Positions 1 to 9,318 of a DNA stretch of 64,000 bases are shown one piece after another. The stretch is from contig JBBIJO010000011.1 of the NCBI GenBank assembly GCA_037445895.1, positions 13,468-77,467 of the forward strand, written 5' to 3'. Each line of letters begins with the position of its first letter. Position 1 is the stretch's first letter. This DNA comes from JBBIJO01 sp037445895 (GTDB lineage Bacteria; Bacteroidota; Ignavibacteria; Kapaibacteriales; UBA2268). The translations under genes and the position numbers were made by a program. The notes beneath the pieces were generated by a model. It was not told the origin of the DNA and made no database searches. It saw nothing but the letters and a program-made list of their open reading frames with translations.

Positions 1-108
1 GTTTCTGTTCATCATCGGTAGTTCGTTGCCTTCGAGGATGTATGATAAATCTGTTGCACAATCCCCCCTACCTAAGTTATCGATATTAAGCGGTTTACAA
101 CAATTCAT
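1..108 (-). CDS. Possible partial CDS running off the left edge
   Basis: An open frame on the minus strand starts with ATG at 106-108 and stays open for 36 codons to the window edge. The predicted start is MNCCKPLNIDNLGRGDCATD. It is divergent from the broken gene starting at 174, leaving about 65 bases for promoters. I recognise no family. The composition (mixed polar and glycine residues, three cysteines) looks protein-like, but 36 codons is too short to be certain. Confidence 0.35.
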   Translation of the reverse strand, partial: MNCCKPLNIDNLGRGDCATDLSYILEGNELPMMNRN

Positions 109-173
109 TTGCAACCTCGAAGTTTAATCAATTATTGGGATAATAATTAGTATAACAAAAATGAAAAGAAAAT

Positions 174-2587
174 ATGAAACAAGTTGCTTTTTATTTGTTA
201 GTTGTTTCTATTTTGCACTGCATTTATTTTTCGGTTCTCTATTCCGAAAGTGCAATAACTGAATATCAATTATTAGAGGTTGACTTTTATGGAATATGCA
301 GTAATTCGAGGGCTGTTGTAGCCTACGGGGACAACTCGAACATTTTAATTTCGACAGACAAAGGCGAAAGTTGGTCGCAAAAAGCGATTTCGGGCAATCT
401 TGTGAGCAACTTCAATAAACTTACTGTTGTAAACGACATTTTCTATGGTATTATCGATTCGACTGTGATTGTTAAGTCCGAGGACGGCTTTAACTGGTCG
501 AAGCATTACAAACCAGTGAGTAGCAAATTCATTGATATTTCTGCCGACACAAATTTTGTTTATTTGCTTAGTTCCTAAATGAATAAGATTTTCATACTCG
601 ATAGAAAAACATTTCAACTTGTTGATTCTGTTGAATTGAACTTTGATATTATAGAAATTTTCGCTTATAAGAATGTCGTTTGTTTAGGAACTTACGATGG
701 AAAACTGCTTGTCTATAATTCCGGATTTAGCTCGATTCCCGTTATACTTGACCTTTCTAACATTGGGAGCTATGTTTACAGGTTCTTTTCCGATGGAGAC
801 AAAGTCTATTTTTATGTATCTAAATTCATTATGTTCATTGGACGTTGCTAATACGACTGAAATGTAGTGTTAAAATATGGCCTAACAAATTGCATCGTAA
901 AAAATGGAGAAATATATTCAGCTCGTGCTGAAATTGCATACCTATTCAACGAACACCGAACACCCGTTGGGTGGGTTTTTACAAATATGACATAAACCAA
1001 AAGGAATTCATCAAACTTAATAATGATAATCTGGACAGATTTATTGACGATTTCAATTCTTTCCTTCCACAAACAGCGTTGAATTTCCAGTTCATTGACG
1101 ACGAAAGAATCATTATAGTTGCCAAAAACAAAACAATATTGATTTCCAGTAATGGGGGCATAAATTGGCAATTAAAATCATTTTTTTATAACAGTAATAG
1201 CGGTGTTTATGTCTTAAAAAACTACCTGTGGCGACCAGCTGGGAGAACCATCCTACGCTCAACAGATTTTGGAGCAACTTGGCTCCCCCAGAAAGCCGAT
1301 TCTCTTTTTGTCATTAGTTTGCAGAACAATAATGGAATTAGATATGTATATTTCGATTCTTTAGGAAAGGGTTTTATTGTAAATTACTTGGAATACCGTT
1401 ATTCCGATTCAAGCAGGAATTTCCAAATTCTTTATACAAATGATTTTGGAGAAAATTATATGAGAGGAGATAATGCAAGGTTAATGTGGTTGGGAATTGG
1501 GAATAATAGTTTATCCGAGATTGTGCGCTTCAAAGACAAATTCGTGTTGAAAAGAGTTAATTTGAACAACATAAATAATGGTAAAACTCCTTTTAGTAAT
1601 CTGGAATTCTTCGATACAAATTTTACTAATACTGGATCGCACTTGTTTAATAATACCGTTTCATACAAGATTTGCTTTCTTGGAAATAACGATACCTTGT
1701 ATGGATACTTTTTTAATGGGAGAAAAAACAGTATGTATTCCGATACCTTATCGAGTTGGATAGGTTATTCTACCGATGGCGTTAATTGGAACAAACTTCT
1801 CGATACAGATATCAACGCTTATTGTTACGCTGTTGATGTTACTTCGAAAGGTTTAGTGGCATTCTTCCAAAGATATTATGATTCTTCGCTTGCTCAAATC
1901 AAAATTTATTTAGTTGATGTCAAAAGTCAAAAAACTATTTTGCTATTAAGCAAAGATGTTCTCGCAAAGGTCATTGATTTTATAAATTTTCCTCTTCTAC
2001 GATTTTATAACATTTATGGGGATAGAATTTTCTATTCCTACTATTTAGACTCCATTCCTTATGTTTGCGACGTTTCCGAGGGTGTTGTTCCAAAATGGGA
2101 AAGAACACGGTTTTTCGACACTCTTTTCAAATATTTTGGATGGGAGAATGTTAATTTCCAGCCTCGTAGTTTCTACATTTCCTCTGATTCTATGTTTTTC
2201 TTCTTTGTATCAATTTCAAACACAGGTTATTTGATAAGAGTGTTTATGCAAGATTCCAACATAAGCAATGTCAAAGACGATGGGGGTAGCGGTATCTCCG
2301 TAAACAAACTTTTTGTGCAAACATTGCCTCCTTTTCCCCAACCAGCGAGCAGTTATGTCAAAGCAAAGATATACATAGAAGGGTTCCAAGAAATTAAACC
2401 TGAATACTTTAAATTTTATGACATTAATGGGATGCTTACTCATCCTATAGAAATCAGTATCGAAAAATTGTCGCCATTTCTTTTCGAAGCTACATACGAC
2501 GTAAGTAGCCTGCCGAATGGAGTGTATTTTGTTCGATATACTAAATCTGAATCACCTTTAATGTTTGGAATCCTGGTTTACAGATAG
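174..2587 (+). pseudogene. Broken gene for a secreted propeller-like protein with T9SS sorting domain
   Basis: The region reads as one protein of about 800 residues cut by several lesions. Frame 1 begins at ATG 174 with a signal peptide (hydrophobic residues 5-22) and a BNR-like segment (STDKGESW). It meets TAA at 576-578 and continues in the same frame from 579. It meets stops again at 849-851 and 858-860; a one-base-shifted frame between about 815 and 858 bridges these (reading SLDVANTTE). The original frame then resumes until about 985, where reading shifts by one at a G/T run into the frame open to 2587. That 3' part holds more propeller-type text (SSNGGINW, STDGVNW) and a C-terminal sorting domain: PFPQPASSY near the beginning, SLPNGVYFVRY near the end. 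The reading restored across the joins is similar in style, so this is one decayed gene, unless the lesions are assembly errors. Substrate or function unknown. Confidence 0.75.
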
Positions 2588-2688
2588 TCGCAGCGAACAA
2601 TAAATTACAGGAGGCGATGATATAATATTAGGTAACTCGGGCATCCTCCCTGACAAAGAAAACAATATGAATTATGATTGAAACAAAA

Positions 2689-2706
2689 ACAAGCAAGGAT
2701 GCTTGT
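2689..2706. repeat. Short perfect hairpin between convergent genes
   Basis: Seven-base arms ACAAGCA and TGCTTGT enclose an AGGA loop, in the 189-base gap between the broken gene ending at 2587 and mutA ending at 2777. No clear T-run follows on either strand, so a terminator role is weak; it could be a dispersed short repeat. The rest of the gap shows nothing I can assign. Confidence 0.4.
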
Positions 2707-2776
2707 CCTACTGTTTGAGCTACTCTTTGATAAGGAGAGGAAGTAATGGAAATCTAAGGAATGTTGCAATGAGTTT

Positions 2777-4864
2777 CTACCCTTTCATAGGTAGAAGCAA
2801 AATGTAAATTTTACTTAAAATATCGACTATATCGGAGTTTGGATGGATAACGAAATCGATACCAGCAGTTTGGAATTTTTCATTCAAGGTTTGCTTGGAA
2901 AACAATCCAACAATCACCAAAATGATATTGGAATTTGCATTTTTAAGCATAGTAACCAAACTGGAAACAAAAGTTGGATACAAAGCATCGGAAGAACAAA
3001 TAACCGCAACCTGTGCACCGGAAGAAAGAAACTCGGCAACGAAATCGTTAACTACTGTGGAACCTTTTGATTCAATGATTTCGAAGCCACCCACACGGAA
3101 AACATCTGCTGCAAATTCGGAGCGCAATCGATAATCCGAAACAAAGCCGAAATTAACTAAAAATGCCTTGGGAGTATTCCTAAATGCAGCCATAAATTCA
3201 TCCGATAAACTACGAAGCGTTTCGAATGCGGCTGATTCTCTAATTCTTTCGAGCCTTTCAATTTGTTTCGTTGAAGTAAAATCCAAAGTTGGAAGCTCGG
3301 ATATACAACCTAAATTTCCGGCAAAATTAACAATGGAGGCAAAATCCTTTCGGTTCACTTTCGGCAGTAATTCCGTTAAAATATTCCCCCTCCGTTTCTC
3401 TTCAACAATCTTCTTTCTTCTCAAAGCAAGAATACAAAAATCACTTTCAGACAAAGCAGTTGAATCTATATTTTTTTCCTGTGGATTAAGGAATTTGTTC
3501 GTTCCAACCAGTATGTCTTTGCGAGTTGCAAGGTTTTTAGAACGTTTCTCTGCTATCTCCTTGATCGACCTTTGCACATTGGAATTTACGATTGAATTAA
3601 CAAAACCACCATTAGATTCAATCAATTTAAATAAATCGAGCGACATTCGTGCCAATTCGAAAGTGAGCGACTCGATATACCAGGAACCTCCAATAGGGTC
3701 TATTACATCGCACAAATTATGTTCTTCGAGCAACACAATTTGGGTATTTCTTGCATTTCGCAAGGAAAAATCATCGAATAAACTGCCGAATGGTTCGGTA
3801 AATGGAGTAACTTCGATAAAGTCGGAACCACCAAGGACAGCTGCGAACGTTTCGCCAGTATTCCGGAGCATATTAACATAAGCGTCGAGTTTGCTTTTAT
3901 TCCTTCGATTAGTAACCGTATAAATACATATTTTCTGATTGTTGGGTCGAACTCGAAATTCCTCCATCACTTTCCCCCACAACATACGGAAAGCCCTTAG
4001 CTTTGCTATCTCGATAAATAAATTGCTTCCAATGGAAAATTTAAACATAAACTTTGGACAACTTTCATCGGGTTCAATCCCAGCTTCAATCAGCAACTTT
4101 ACATACTCAACGGCTAAAGCAATAGAATAAGAAATTTCCTGAATTGCATTTCCACCGGATTCAAAGAAAAGAGTACCATCGACAACCAAATTCATAAATT
4201 TAGGAAAATGTTTTCGAGATGCTTCGAAAAAGTCCACAAGTTTGGACTTACTCTCAGAACTTTCAACAGGAAGCCTTCCAATCTCTAAAAACAAGTCGAA
4301 AAGCCTCAAATGAAAACTTCCGGAAAGTCTCTTCGGGTCGATTTTCCTATGCTTTAAATACACAAACAAATATGCCAAAAGCTCATAAGCCTTAGGAGAA
4401 TTGAAATGCAGTGACAATTTTTCTAAACTTACGTCGGCAAAGGCATCCTCGAAATCAACGGCGGAATCCAAAAATAAACCTTGCAAACTTCGATACCTAT
4501 CGGAAACATCGATGTGGTTGATGAAAATTGAATTAACTCCATTTTGTAATTCTTCTTTAAGCTTTTGATTGAAAATTCTCGGGTCGGGGAATGGTAAAGA
4601 CTGCGAAACTGACCAAGGAGCAACTCTAAATCCACTTGTTCTTTGACCTCGCAAGAAGTTGCGAAATCCGGGGAATTCGTTTCGAAGGTATTCAAGATTT
4701 TCGATATCCCTCTTTCGATAAAGCGGTTTAATTTGAATTCCTTCGTAAGTAGATGAAAAAAGTTGGTCATAAGATTTGCCTTTTAAAGCAGATTTAGCTT
4801 CTTCGACCCAATCTTCGTAGGTTTGTAGCTGAAAATCGCTTAATAGCCTTCGGCTTTTTTTCAT
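2777..4864 (-). CDS. mutA: Methylmalonyl-CoA mutase small (non-catalytic) subunit
   Basis: MutA pairs with the catalytic, cobalamin-binding MutB in the mutase that interconverts succinyl-CoA and (R)-methylmalonyl-CoA in propionate metabolism. The 695-residue length, the N-terminal start with DFQLQTYEDWVEEAKSALKG, the TIM-barrel-like middle (IDPIGGSWYIE at about 395) and the C-terminal Rossmann-like half fit the family. The DxHxxG cobalamin-binding motif is absent from the C-terminal half, as expected for the small subunit. No mutB lies in the window: the gene ends against a convergent broken gene and is preceded by a divergent ATP-grasp gene, so it is transcribed alone. A TAATTTTG promoter element sits 27 bases upstream of the start. 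Confidence 0.9.
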   Translation of the reverse strand: MKKSRRLLSDFQLQTYEDWVEEAKSALKGKSYDQLFSSTYEGIQIKPLYRKRDIENLEYLRNEFPGFRNFLRGQRTSGFRVAPWSVSQSLPFPDPRIFNQKLKEELQNGVNSIFINHIDVSDRYRSLQGLFLDSAVDFEDAFADVSLEKLSLHFNSPKAYELLAYLFVYLKHRKIDPKRLSGSFHLRLFDLFLEIGRLPVESSESKSKLVDFFEASRKHFPKFMNLVVDGTLFFESGGNAIQEISYSIALAVEYVKLLIEAGIEPDESCPKFMFKFSIGSNLFIEIAKLRAFRMLWGKVMEEFRVRPNNQKICIYTVTNRRNKSKLDAYVNMLRNTGETFAAVLGGSDFIEVTPFTEPFGSLFDDFSLRNARNTQIVLLEEHNLCDVIDPIGGSWYIESLTFELARMSLDLFKLIESNGGFVNSIVNSNVQRSIKEIAEKRSKNLATRKDILVGTNKFLNPQEKNIDSTALSESDFCILALRRKKIVEEKRRGNILTELLPKVNRKDFASIVNFAGNLGCISELPTLDFTSTKQIERLERIRESAAFETLRSLSDEFMAAFRNTPKAFLVNFGFVSDYRLRSEFAADVFRVGGFEIIESKGSTVVNDFVAEFLSSGAQVAVICSSDALYPTFVSSLVTMLKNANSNIILVIVGLFSKQTLNEKFQTAGIDFVIHPNSDIVDILSKIYILLLPMKG

Positions 4865-4890
4865 TTTTTATGTTCAAAATGTTGCAAATA

Positions 4891-4898
4891 CAAAATTA
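4891..4898 (-). promoter_or_regulatory. Candidate -7 promoter element of mutA
   Basis: TAATTTTG on the minus strand matches the Bacteroidota -7 consensus TAnnTTTG and lies 26 bases before the mutA ATG. No TTTG is seen at the usual upstream spacing. Confidence 0.45.
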
Positions 4899-5030
4899 CC
4901 AATAATATTTCTTCGAAATTAGAATGTCCTTCGAAAATACATTGAACCCAAGTAAAAATAGCCTATGATATAATTTTTAAAATTATGAGTTTTTGTTGAA
5001 TATTTTCGATTTACTATCCGAAACTTTTAT

Positions 5031-5038
5031 TAATTTTG
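5031..5038 (+). promoter_or_regulatory. Candidate -7 promoter element of the ATP-grasp gene
   Basis: TAATTTTG, matching TAnnTTTG, 40 bases upstream of ATG 5079. No clear TTTG at -33 spacing. Confidence 0.4.
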
Positions 5039-5078
5039 AATAGAATTATAAATATAAATTATAATTGTCGGAGGAAAT

Positions 5079-6026
5079 ATGAAAATAATAGGTATTTTTT
5101 GTGGACTCGAAAATTCGTTCCCATTTGCTTTAATTAATTATATCAACAGTAAAAGAAACGATATTTCCGCTGACCTTGTAAGAATAGGCTACGTTATTAT
5201 GGAAGAATCATTGAACTACGATGTTATTTTCGACCGCGTTAGCCACGAGGTTCCAATGTATCAATCCGTTCTTAAAAAAGTTGCTTTGCAAGGAACAGCA
5301 ATAATCAACAACCCATATTTAAAATGCGCCGAAGACCACTTTTTTCAATTTTCACTTGCAAATGAACTCAAATTGAAAGTTCCTCGAACAGCGATTATTC
5401 CAACGAAAGAACATGTTGAAGGAACAACTGCCGAAACTTATAAGAACTTGGTTTACCCGTTGAATTGGATGGAACTTTTCGATTATATTGGATTTCCTAT
5501 GTTACTAAAACTAAACAAGAGCAACGCAGGAACGTATAGTTTTAAGGTTTACAATCCAATGGAGTTTTTCTCCGCTTATGACGTAACAGGAACTAAGCAA
5601 ATGATAGTCCAACAAGTTATCGACTATACTGACTACTATCGCGTTTTTGTAGTAGGTAAAAAACATTTGAAAATCATTAATTACGACCCAAACAAACCTA
5701 TACATTTACGTTATTCCAAAGAGAAGCTCACAATTGACCCGAAACATAAAAAGACTATCGAAAAAATAGCAATCGATATTTGCACGGCTCTCGATCTCGA
5801 AGTTAATGCAATCGATTTTGGAATTTTTAATTCCGAAGTTTATCTGTTAGATTTTTACAACACTGCACCACAAATTGAATCGGTATATTTTTCCGAGGAT
5901 GACTACAATTGGTTGGTATTTACAATCGGGGATTATTTAATATCATTGGCAGAAAAAGGAAAAAACTGGTATAACGATACTCCTTGGAAAAATTTAATAA
6001 ACACGAGAACACAAAAGAATGAATAA
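5079..6026 (+). CDS. ATP-grasp domain protein (RimK-like)
   Basis: Likely a carboxylate-amine ligase or an ATP-grasp protein of unknown substrate. Visible ATP-grasp features are the lysine-containing strand FPMLLKLNKSNAG (about residues 139-151), the adenine-side stretch MIVQQVIDYTDYYRVFVVG, and the metal-binding C-terminal strands NAIDFGIF and YLLDFYNTAP. In RimK relatives the last strand reads DVNPxP, so the DFYNTAP form is divergent and Mg binding may differ. The start is fixed by GGAGG seven bases before ATG. It is followed after 30 bases by the M28 peptidase on the same strand. The substrate cannot be named from the sequence. Confidence 0.75.
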   Translation: MKIIGIFCGLENSFPFALINYINSKRNDISADLVRIGYVIMEESLNYDVIFDRVSHEVPMYQSVLKKVALQGTAIINNPYLKCAEDHFFQFSLANELKLKVPRTAIIPTKEHVEGTTAETYKNLVYPLNWMELFDYIGFPMLLKLNKSNAGTYSFKVYNPMEFFSAYDVTGTKQMIVQQVIDYTDYYRVFVVGKKHLKIINYDPNKPIHLRYSKEKLTIDPKHKKTIEKIAIDICTALDLEVNAIDFGIFNSEVYLLDFYNTAPQIESVYFSEDDYNWLVFTIGDYLISLAEKGKNWYNDTPWKNLINTRTQKNE

Positions 6027-6056
6027 TGTTAATGTTTAAAAATTTACGAGTTGAAA

Positions 6057-7892
6057 ATGTTTAAAAAACTTTTTTTATTCCTTATCGTAATAAGTTCAAT
6101 ATTTACTATATCTCGAAGTATTTCATTATCCCAAAAAGCAACTACGCCCGATGCGATGAAAATTGCTGAATATGTCCGTTACTTAGCTTCCGATGAACTC
6201 GAAGGCAGATTCCCAGGAACAGCAGGCAACTTTAAAGCTGCTACATTCATCGAAAATAAATTAAAAGAGTTCGGGTTGAAACCATTTAACGGAAGCTACC
6301 GCCAGAATTTCCTTTTTCCAATAAAATATAGAGTTTCCGATAAGAATTCTGTTGTTTGGACAAAACTAATTGAACGCCCAGGAGTTCCAAAGGAAATGTG
6401 GAAAAGCTTTCCAAAAAATTGGAATGTTAACACAGACTTTCAACCTCTTGCGATAAGTGAAAATGGAACAATAGCAGGAGAAGTTGCTTTTGTTGGCTAT
6501 GGAGTAACGTCGAAAGACATTCCCTACGACGATTACGAAGGAATTGATGTTAAAGGAAAGATTGTCATTGTCCTTTCGGATTCTGCCGAAGGGCATCCGA
6601 AAGACGAACGGTTTATTCCCTATTCAAAATTAAGTTATAAAGCAATGAATGCTCGCGAACACGGAGCAGTAGGAGTTATTTTTGTCAAAGTCCAAAGCGA
6701 CTCCGCAAATATTTTCTATCCTCTGAAAGTATCTTCGATGGCAAAAAAATCGGGTATTATTGCAATACAAGCAAGCAGAACAGAAATAGCTAAATTTTTT
6801 CCCGCATCGGCCAATCTATATCCCGTTGAATTAGAAATGCAAAAAACAAAAAAGCCAAAAAGTTTTATTATTCCTAACACAACAATTTCGATTACAGTCG
6901 ATTTAGAAACGGAAAAAGTTGAAGTCCCTAATATTGTCGGGCTTATATCCGGAACTGACCCCACATTATCAAATGAATATATTGTTATTGGAGCACACTT
7001 TGACCATTTAGGCTGGGGAACGGAAAACTCACTCTATCGAGGCAAGATTCTCCAAATACACAACGGTGCCGACGATAATGCTTCTGGAACATCCGCAATT
7101 CTTTATCTCGCTGAACTGTTAGCAAAACAACCGTTGCGACGTTCTGTAATCGTTGCTGCCTTTAATGGCGAGGAGGAAGGATTGCTTGGCTCTGCTTTTT
7201 ATGTCAAAAATCCAATTTACCCCATTGAACAAACTATATTAATGATAAACTTTGATATGGTTGGGAGAATTAACAATAGCAAAATTAACATCTTCGGAAC
7301 TGGTTCCTCTACTACATTCGATAAGGTGATAGATTCTGTTGCAACTATTGATTCACTGGTAATTACAAAAGGCTCCGAAGGATATGGTCCGAGCGACCAT
7401 TCTTCATTCTACGGAGCAAAGGTTCCAGTAATATTTCTTTTTACTGGTGCACACGCCGATTACCACTTACCAAGCGACGATGCAGAAAAAATCGACGCCG
7501 ATGGTATTTTAAGAGTTGCAAACTATGCCCATAAAATATTAGAAAGATATGGCAATTCAACAGAAAAACCAGACTATATTGTAGTCAAAACAGAAAAGAA
7601 AGAGGAAAAAAATGGCTCGCCGGGATACGCGCGTGTATGGTTTGGAATCGTCCCAAATTTTGAAGACAACCCCCAAGGTCTACGTATTACTGGTGTTTCT
7701 CCGGGAAGTCCAGCCGAAAAAGCAGGTTTGAAAGGCAACGATGTCATCATCAAATTCGGAGAACATTCAATTAAGAACCTATACGATTTAACCTACATAT
7801 TAAGAGAATACAAACCGAATGATGTAGTAAATGTAGTTGTACTTCGGGATAGCAAGGAAATCGCTTTGAAAGTAAAACTCGTCGCACGTTAA
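6057..7892 (+). CDS. Secreted M28 family aminopeptidase with PDZ domain
   Basis: A zinc metallopeptidase probably cleaving N-terminal residues of peptides in the periplasm or outside. Order: signal peptide (about residues 1-22), protease-associated-like insert (about 130-250, GYGVTSKDIPYDDYEG), M28 core with zinc ligands in GAHFDHLGWG, HNGADDNASG, NGEEEGLLGSAFY (catalytic Glu) and MINFDMVGR, and the last His in GAHADYHLPSD; then a C-terminal PDZ domain (GLRITGVSPGSPAEKAGLKG). I chose ATG 6057 over an in-frame TTG at 6051 because the weak ribosome site (ACGAG) would abut the TTG. The gene reads into the alpha/beta hydrolase with one base between stop and start, so they are co-translated. Confidence 0.88.
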   Translation: MFKKLFLFLIVISSIFTISRSISLSQKATTPDAMKIAEYVRYLASDELEGRFPGTAGNFKAATFIENKLKEFGLKPFNGSYRQNFLFPIKYRVSDKNSVVWTKLIERPGVPKEMWKSFPKNWNVNTDFQPLAISENGTIAGEVAFVGYGVTSKDIPYDDYEGIDVKGKIVIVLSDSAEGHPKDERFIPYSKLSYKAMNAREHGAVGVIFVKVQSDSANIFYPLKVSSMAKKSGIIAIQASRTEIAKFFPASANLYPVELEMQKTKKPKSFIIPNTTISITVDLETEKVEVPNIVGLISGTDPTLSNEYIVIGAHFDHLGWGTENSLYRGKILQIHNGADDNASGTSAILYLAELLAKQPLRRSVIVAAFNGEEEGLLGSAFYVKNPIYPIEQTILMINFDMVGRINNSKINIFGTGSSTTFDKVIDSVATIDSLVITKGSEGYGPSDHSSFYGAKVPVIFLFTGAHADYHLPSDDAEKIDADGILRVANYAHKILERYGNSTEKPDYIVVKTEKKEEKNGSPGYARVWFGIVPNFEDNPQGLRITGVSPGSPAEKAGLKGNDVIIKFGEHSIKNLYDLTYILREYKPNDVVNVVVLRDSKEIALKVKLVAR

Positions 7893-7893
7893 A

Positions 7894-8751
7894 ATGCCCA
7901 GAACTACCTCTCGAAGCGTGAAAAAGTATCCTTTTTCAATTAATGTGGATAGTTCTAACTCTTTAATCGGGGATTTCTACTACATTGAAGCGCAACATAA
8001 ACTACCCATAGTCATTCTAATCCATGGTTTTACTGGGTTTAAGGATTGGGGTTTTCTCCCCTTTTTAGCAGAAAATTTGGCGCAAAATAACTTCTTTGCT
8101 CTTACATTTAATTTCTCTTACGACGGGGTCACCCAGAATAAAGACTGGGTAGATTGCCCCGATAAATTTGCACAGAATACGATAACCCGAGAAGTCTTGG
8201 ATCTTCAGCACCTTGTTGAATCGCTACAAAACAAATCAATACTGCCCGAATCTATTCGCAGTAATATCGACTCAAATACAATTTCACTTGTCGGGCAATC
8301 TCTTGGCGGGGCAATAGCAACAATTTTTGCTTCTCAAACACAAATTCCTTCGAAAATCATACTTCTTGGCTCGGTTGGAACCCTTTATCGTTACTCGAAA
8401 CGGCAAATAGAAGAATGGAAAAAAGCGGGATTCCTTGAATTTAACAATCTAAGGACGGGGCAGTCCCTTCGTATAAATTCCACCTATATCGAAGATATCG
8501 AGCAGCACGATTACAGATTATACAAGTTTCTTCAAAAGATTCATTGTCCTGTTTTAATTCTTCACGGTTCCGAGGACTATACTGTTCCAATCAAAGAGAT
8601 TTTAACCTATTACAAAAAAGTGCAAAATCCACTCGCATCTCTTGAGATTATACAAAATACAGGTCATACATTCGGGATTGAACATCCATTTAAAGAGCCA
8701 ACACCAGCACTTCTAAAAGTTTTACAAAAAATTATCGACTTTTTGAAATGA
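7894..8751 (+). CDS. Alpha/beta hydrolase
   Basis: A cytoplasmic serine hydrolase of the S33-peptidase/esterase type. The oxyanion strand reads IVILIHGFTGFKDWG, the nucleophile elbow is GQSLGG, an acidic residue sits in HGSEDYTVP and the catalytic His in NTGHTFGIEHP, so the triad is complete. Length of 285 residues is typical. No signal peptide is seen. It starts one base after the peptidase stop and overlaps the next lipoprotein gene by four bases (ATGA). The substrate is unknown. Confidence 0.85.
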   Translation: MPRTTSRSVKKYPFSINVDSSNSLIGDFYYIEAQHKLPIVILIHGFTGFKDWGFLPFLAENLAQNNFFALTFNFSYDGVTQNKDWVDCPDKFAQNTITREVLDLQHLVESLQNKSILPESIRSNIDSNTISLVGQSLGGAIATIFASQTQIPSKIILLGSVGTLYRYSKRQIEEWKKAGFLEFNNLRTGQSLRINSTYIEDIEQHDYRLYKFLQKIHCPVLILHGSEDYTVPIKEILTYYKKVQNPLASLEIIQNTGHTFGIEHPFKEPTPALLKVLQKIIDFLK

Positions 8752-9176
8752 AAAGCACAACTTTCCAACTTCTAATATTGTTGATTCTAATTTCCACGGG
8801 TTGCGAACTCATTCGTTTGATAGAAAAAAAGAAGAACAACAAAATTTTACCTGACCCATCTACATCAATCGGAACTGTTGCTTTACTTTCCGACGAACTT
8901 TCACAAGGGAATGTTTTTGGGGCAACAAAACTTTTTGTTCCGGAGGATACTTCTTTTAATACAGAGAAAATGATAGATTTACAAGACAGACTTGCTCGGT
9001 TAGGAAGGATTATCGCAAAGAAACCAATAACTTTCTTTAAAATTGACACATTAAATCCTACACTCCATCGCATATATGTTGAATTTGACTATTTGGAAAC
9101 TATGCAAGTTATTGCAATTAAAAACGAAAATTTATGGCTAATAAAAGATTTCGAAGTGATTGGTTCATCACAATAG
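8748..9176 (+). CDS. Small lipoprotein of unknown function
   Basis: A 142-residue protein with a lipoprotein signal peptide: hydrophobic stretch followed by the lipobox LISTGC (Cys 19). The mature part is short, mixed alpha/beta in pattern, with VEFDYLETMQVIAIKNENLWLIKDFEV near the end resembling small NTF2- or DUF4878-like folds, but I cannot confirm a family. It overlaps the hydrolase stop by ATGA, so the three genes from 6057 form one translationally coupled unit. Confidence 0.65.
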   Translation: MKSTTFQLLILLILISTGCELIRLIEKKKNNKILPDPSTSIGTVALLSDELSQGNVFGATKLFVPEDTSFNTEKMIDLQDRLARLGRIIAKKPITFFKIDTLNPTLHRIYVEFDYLETMQVIAIKNENLWLIKDFEVIGSSQ

Positions 9177-9262
9177 TTTTTCATTTCTCAAAATAAAACT
9201 TAGATATTAATTATTTGATATTAATTATCAGGATTAACGTTTTTAATATAAGATTAAAATTG

Positions 9263-9270
9263 TAATTTTG
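9263..9270 (+). promoter_or_regulatory. Candidate -7 promoter element of secD
   Basis: TAATTTTG followed by TATTTTTTCG, 48 bases before the secD start. The -33 partner is not clear. Confidence 0.4.
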
Positions 9271-9318
9271 TATTTTTTCGAATTAATGCTTTAATTATTT
9301 AGAAGGGAGGCGACTAAC

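Noticed and set aside
848..1171. A 107-codon minus-strand frame over the broken gene
   Set aside because: The plus-strand reading has propeller-like text across the same bases and a sorting domain downstream.
3168..3881. A 237-codon frame antisense to mutA
   Set aside because: It lies wholly inside a well-supported gene and has the serine/phenylalanine-rich composition typical of the reverse strand of a real gene.
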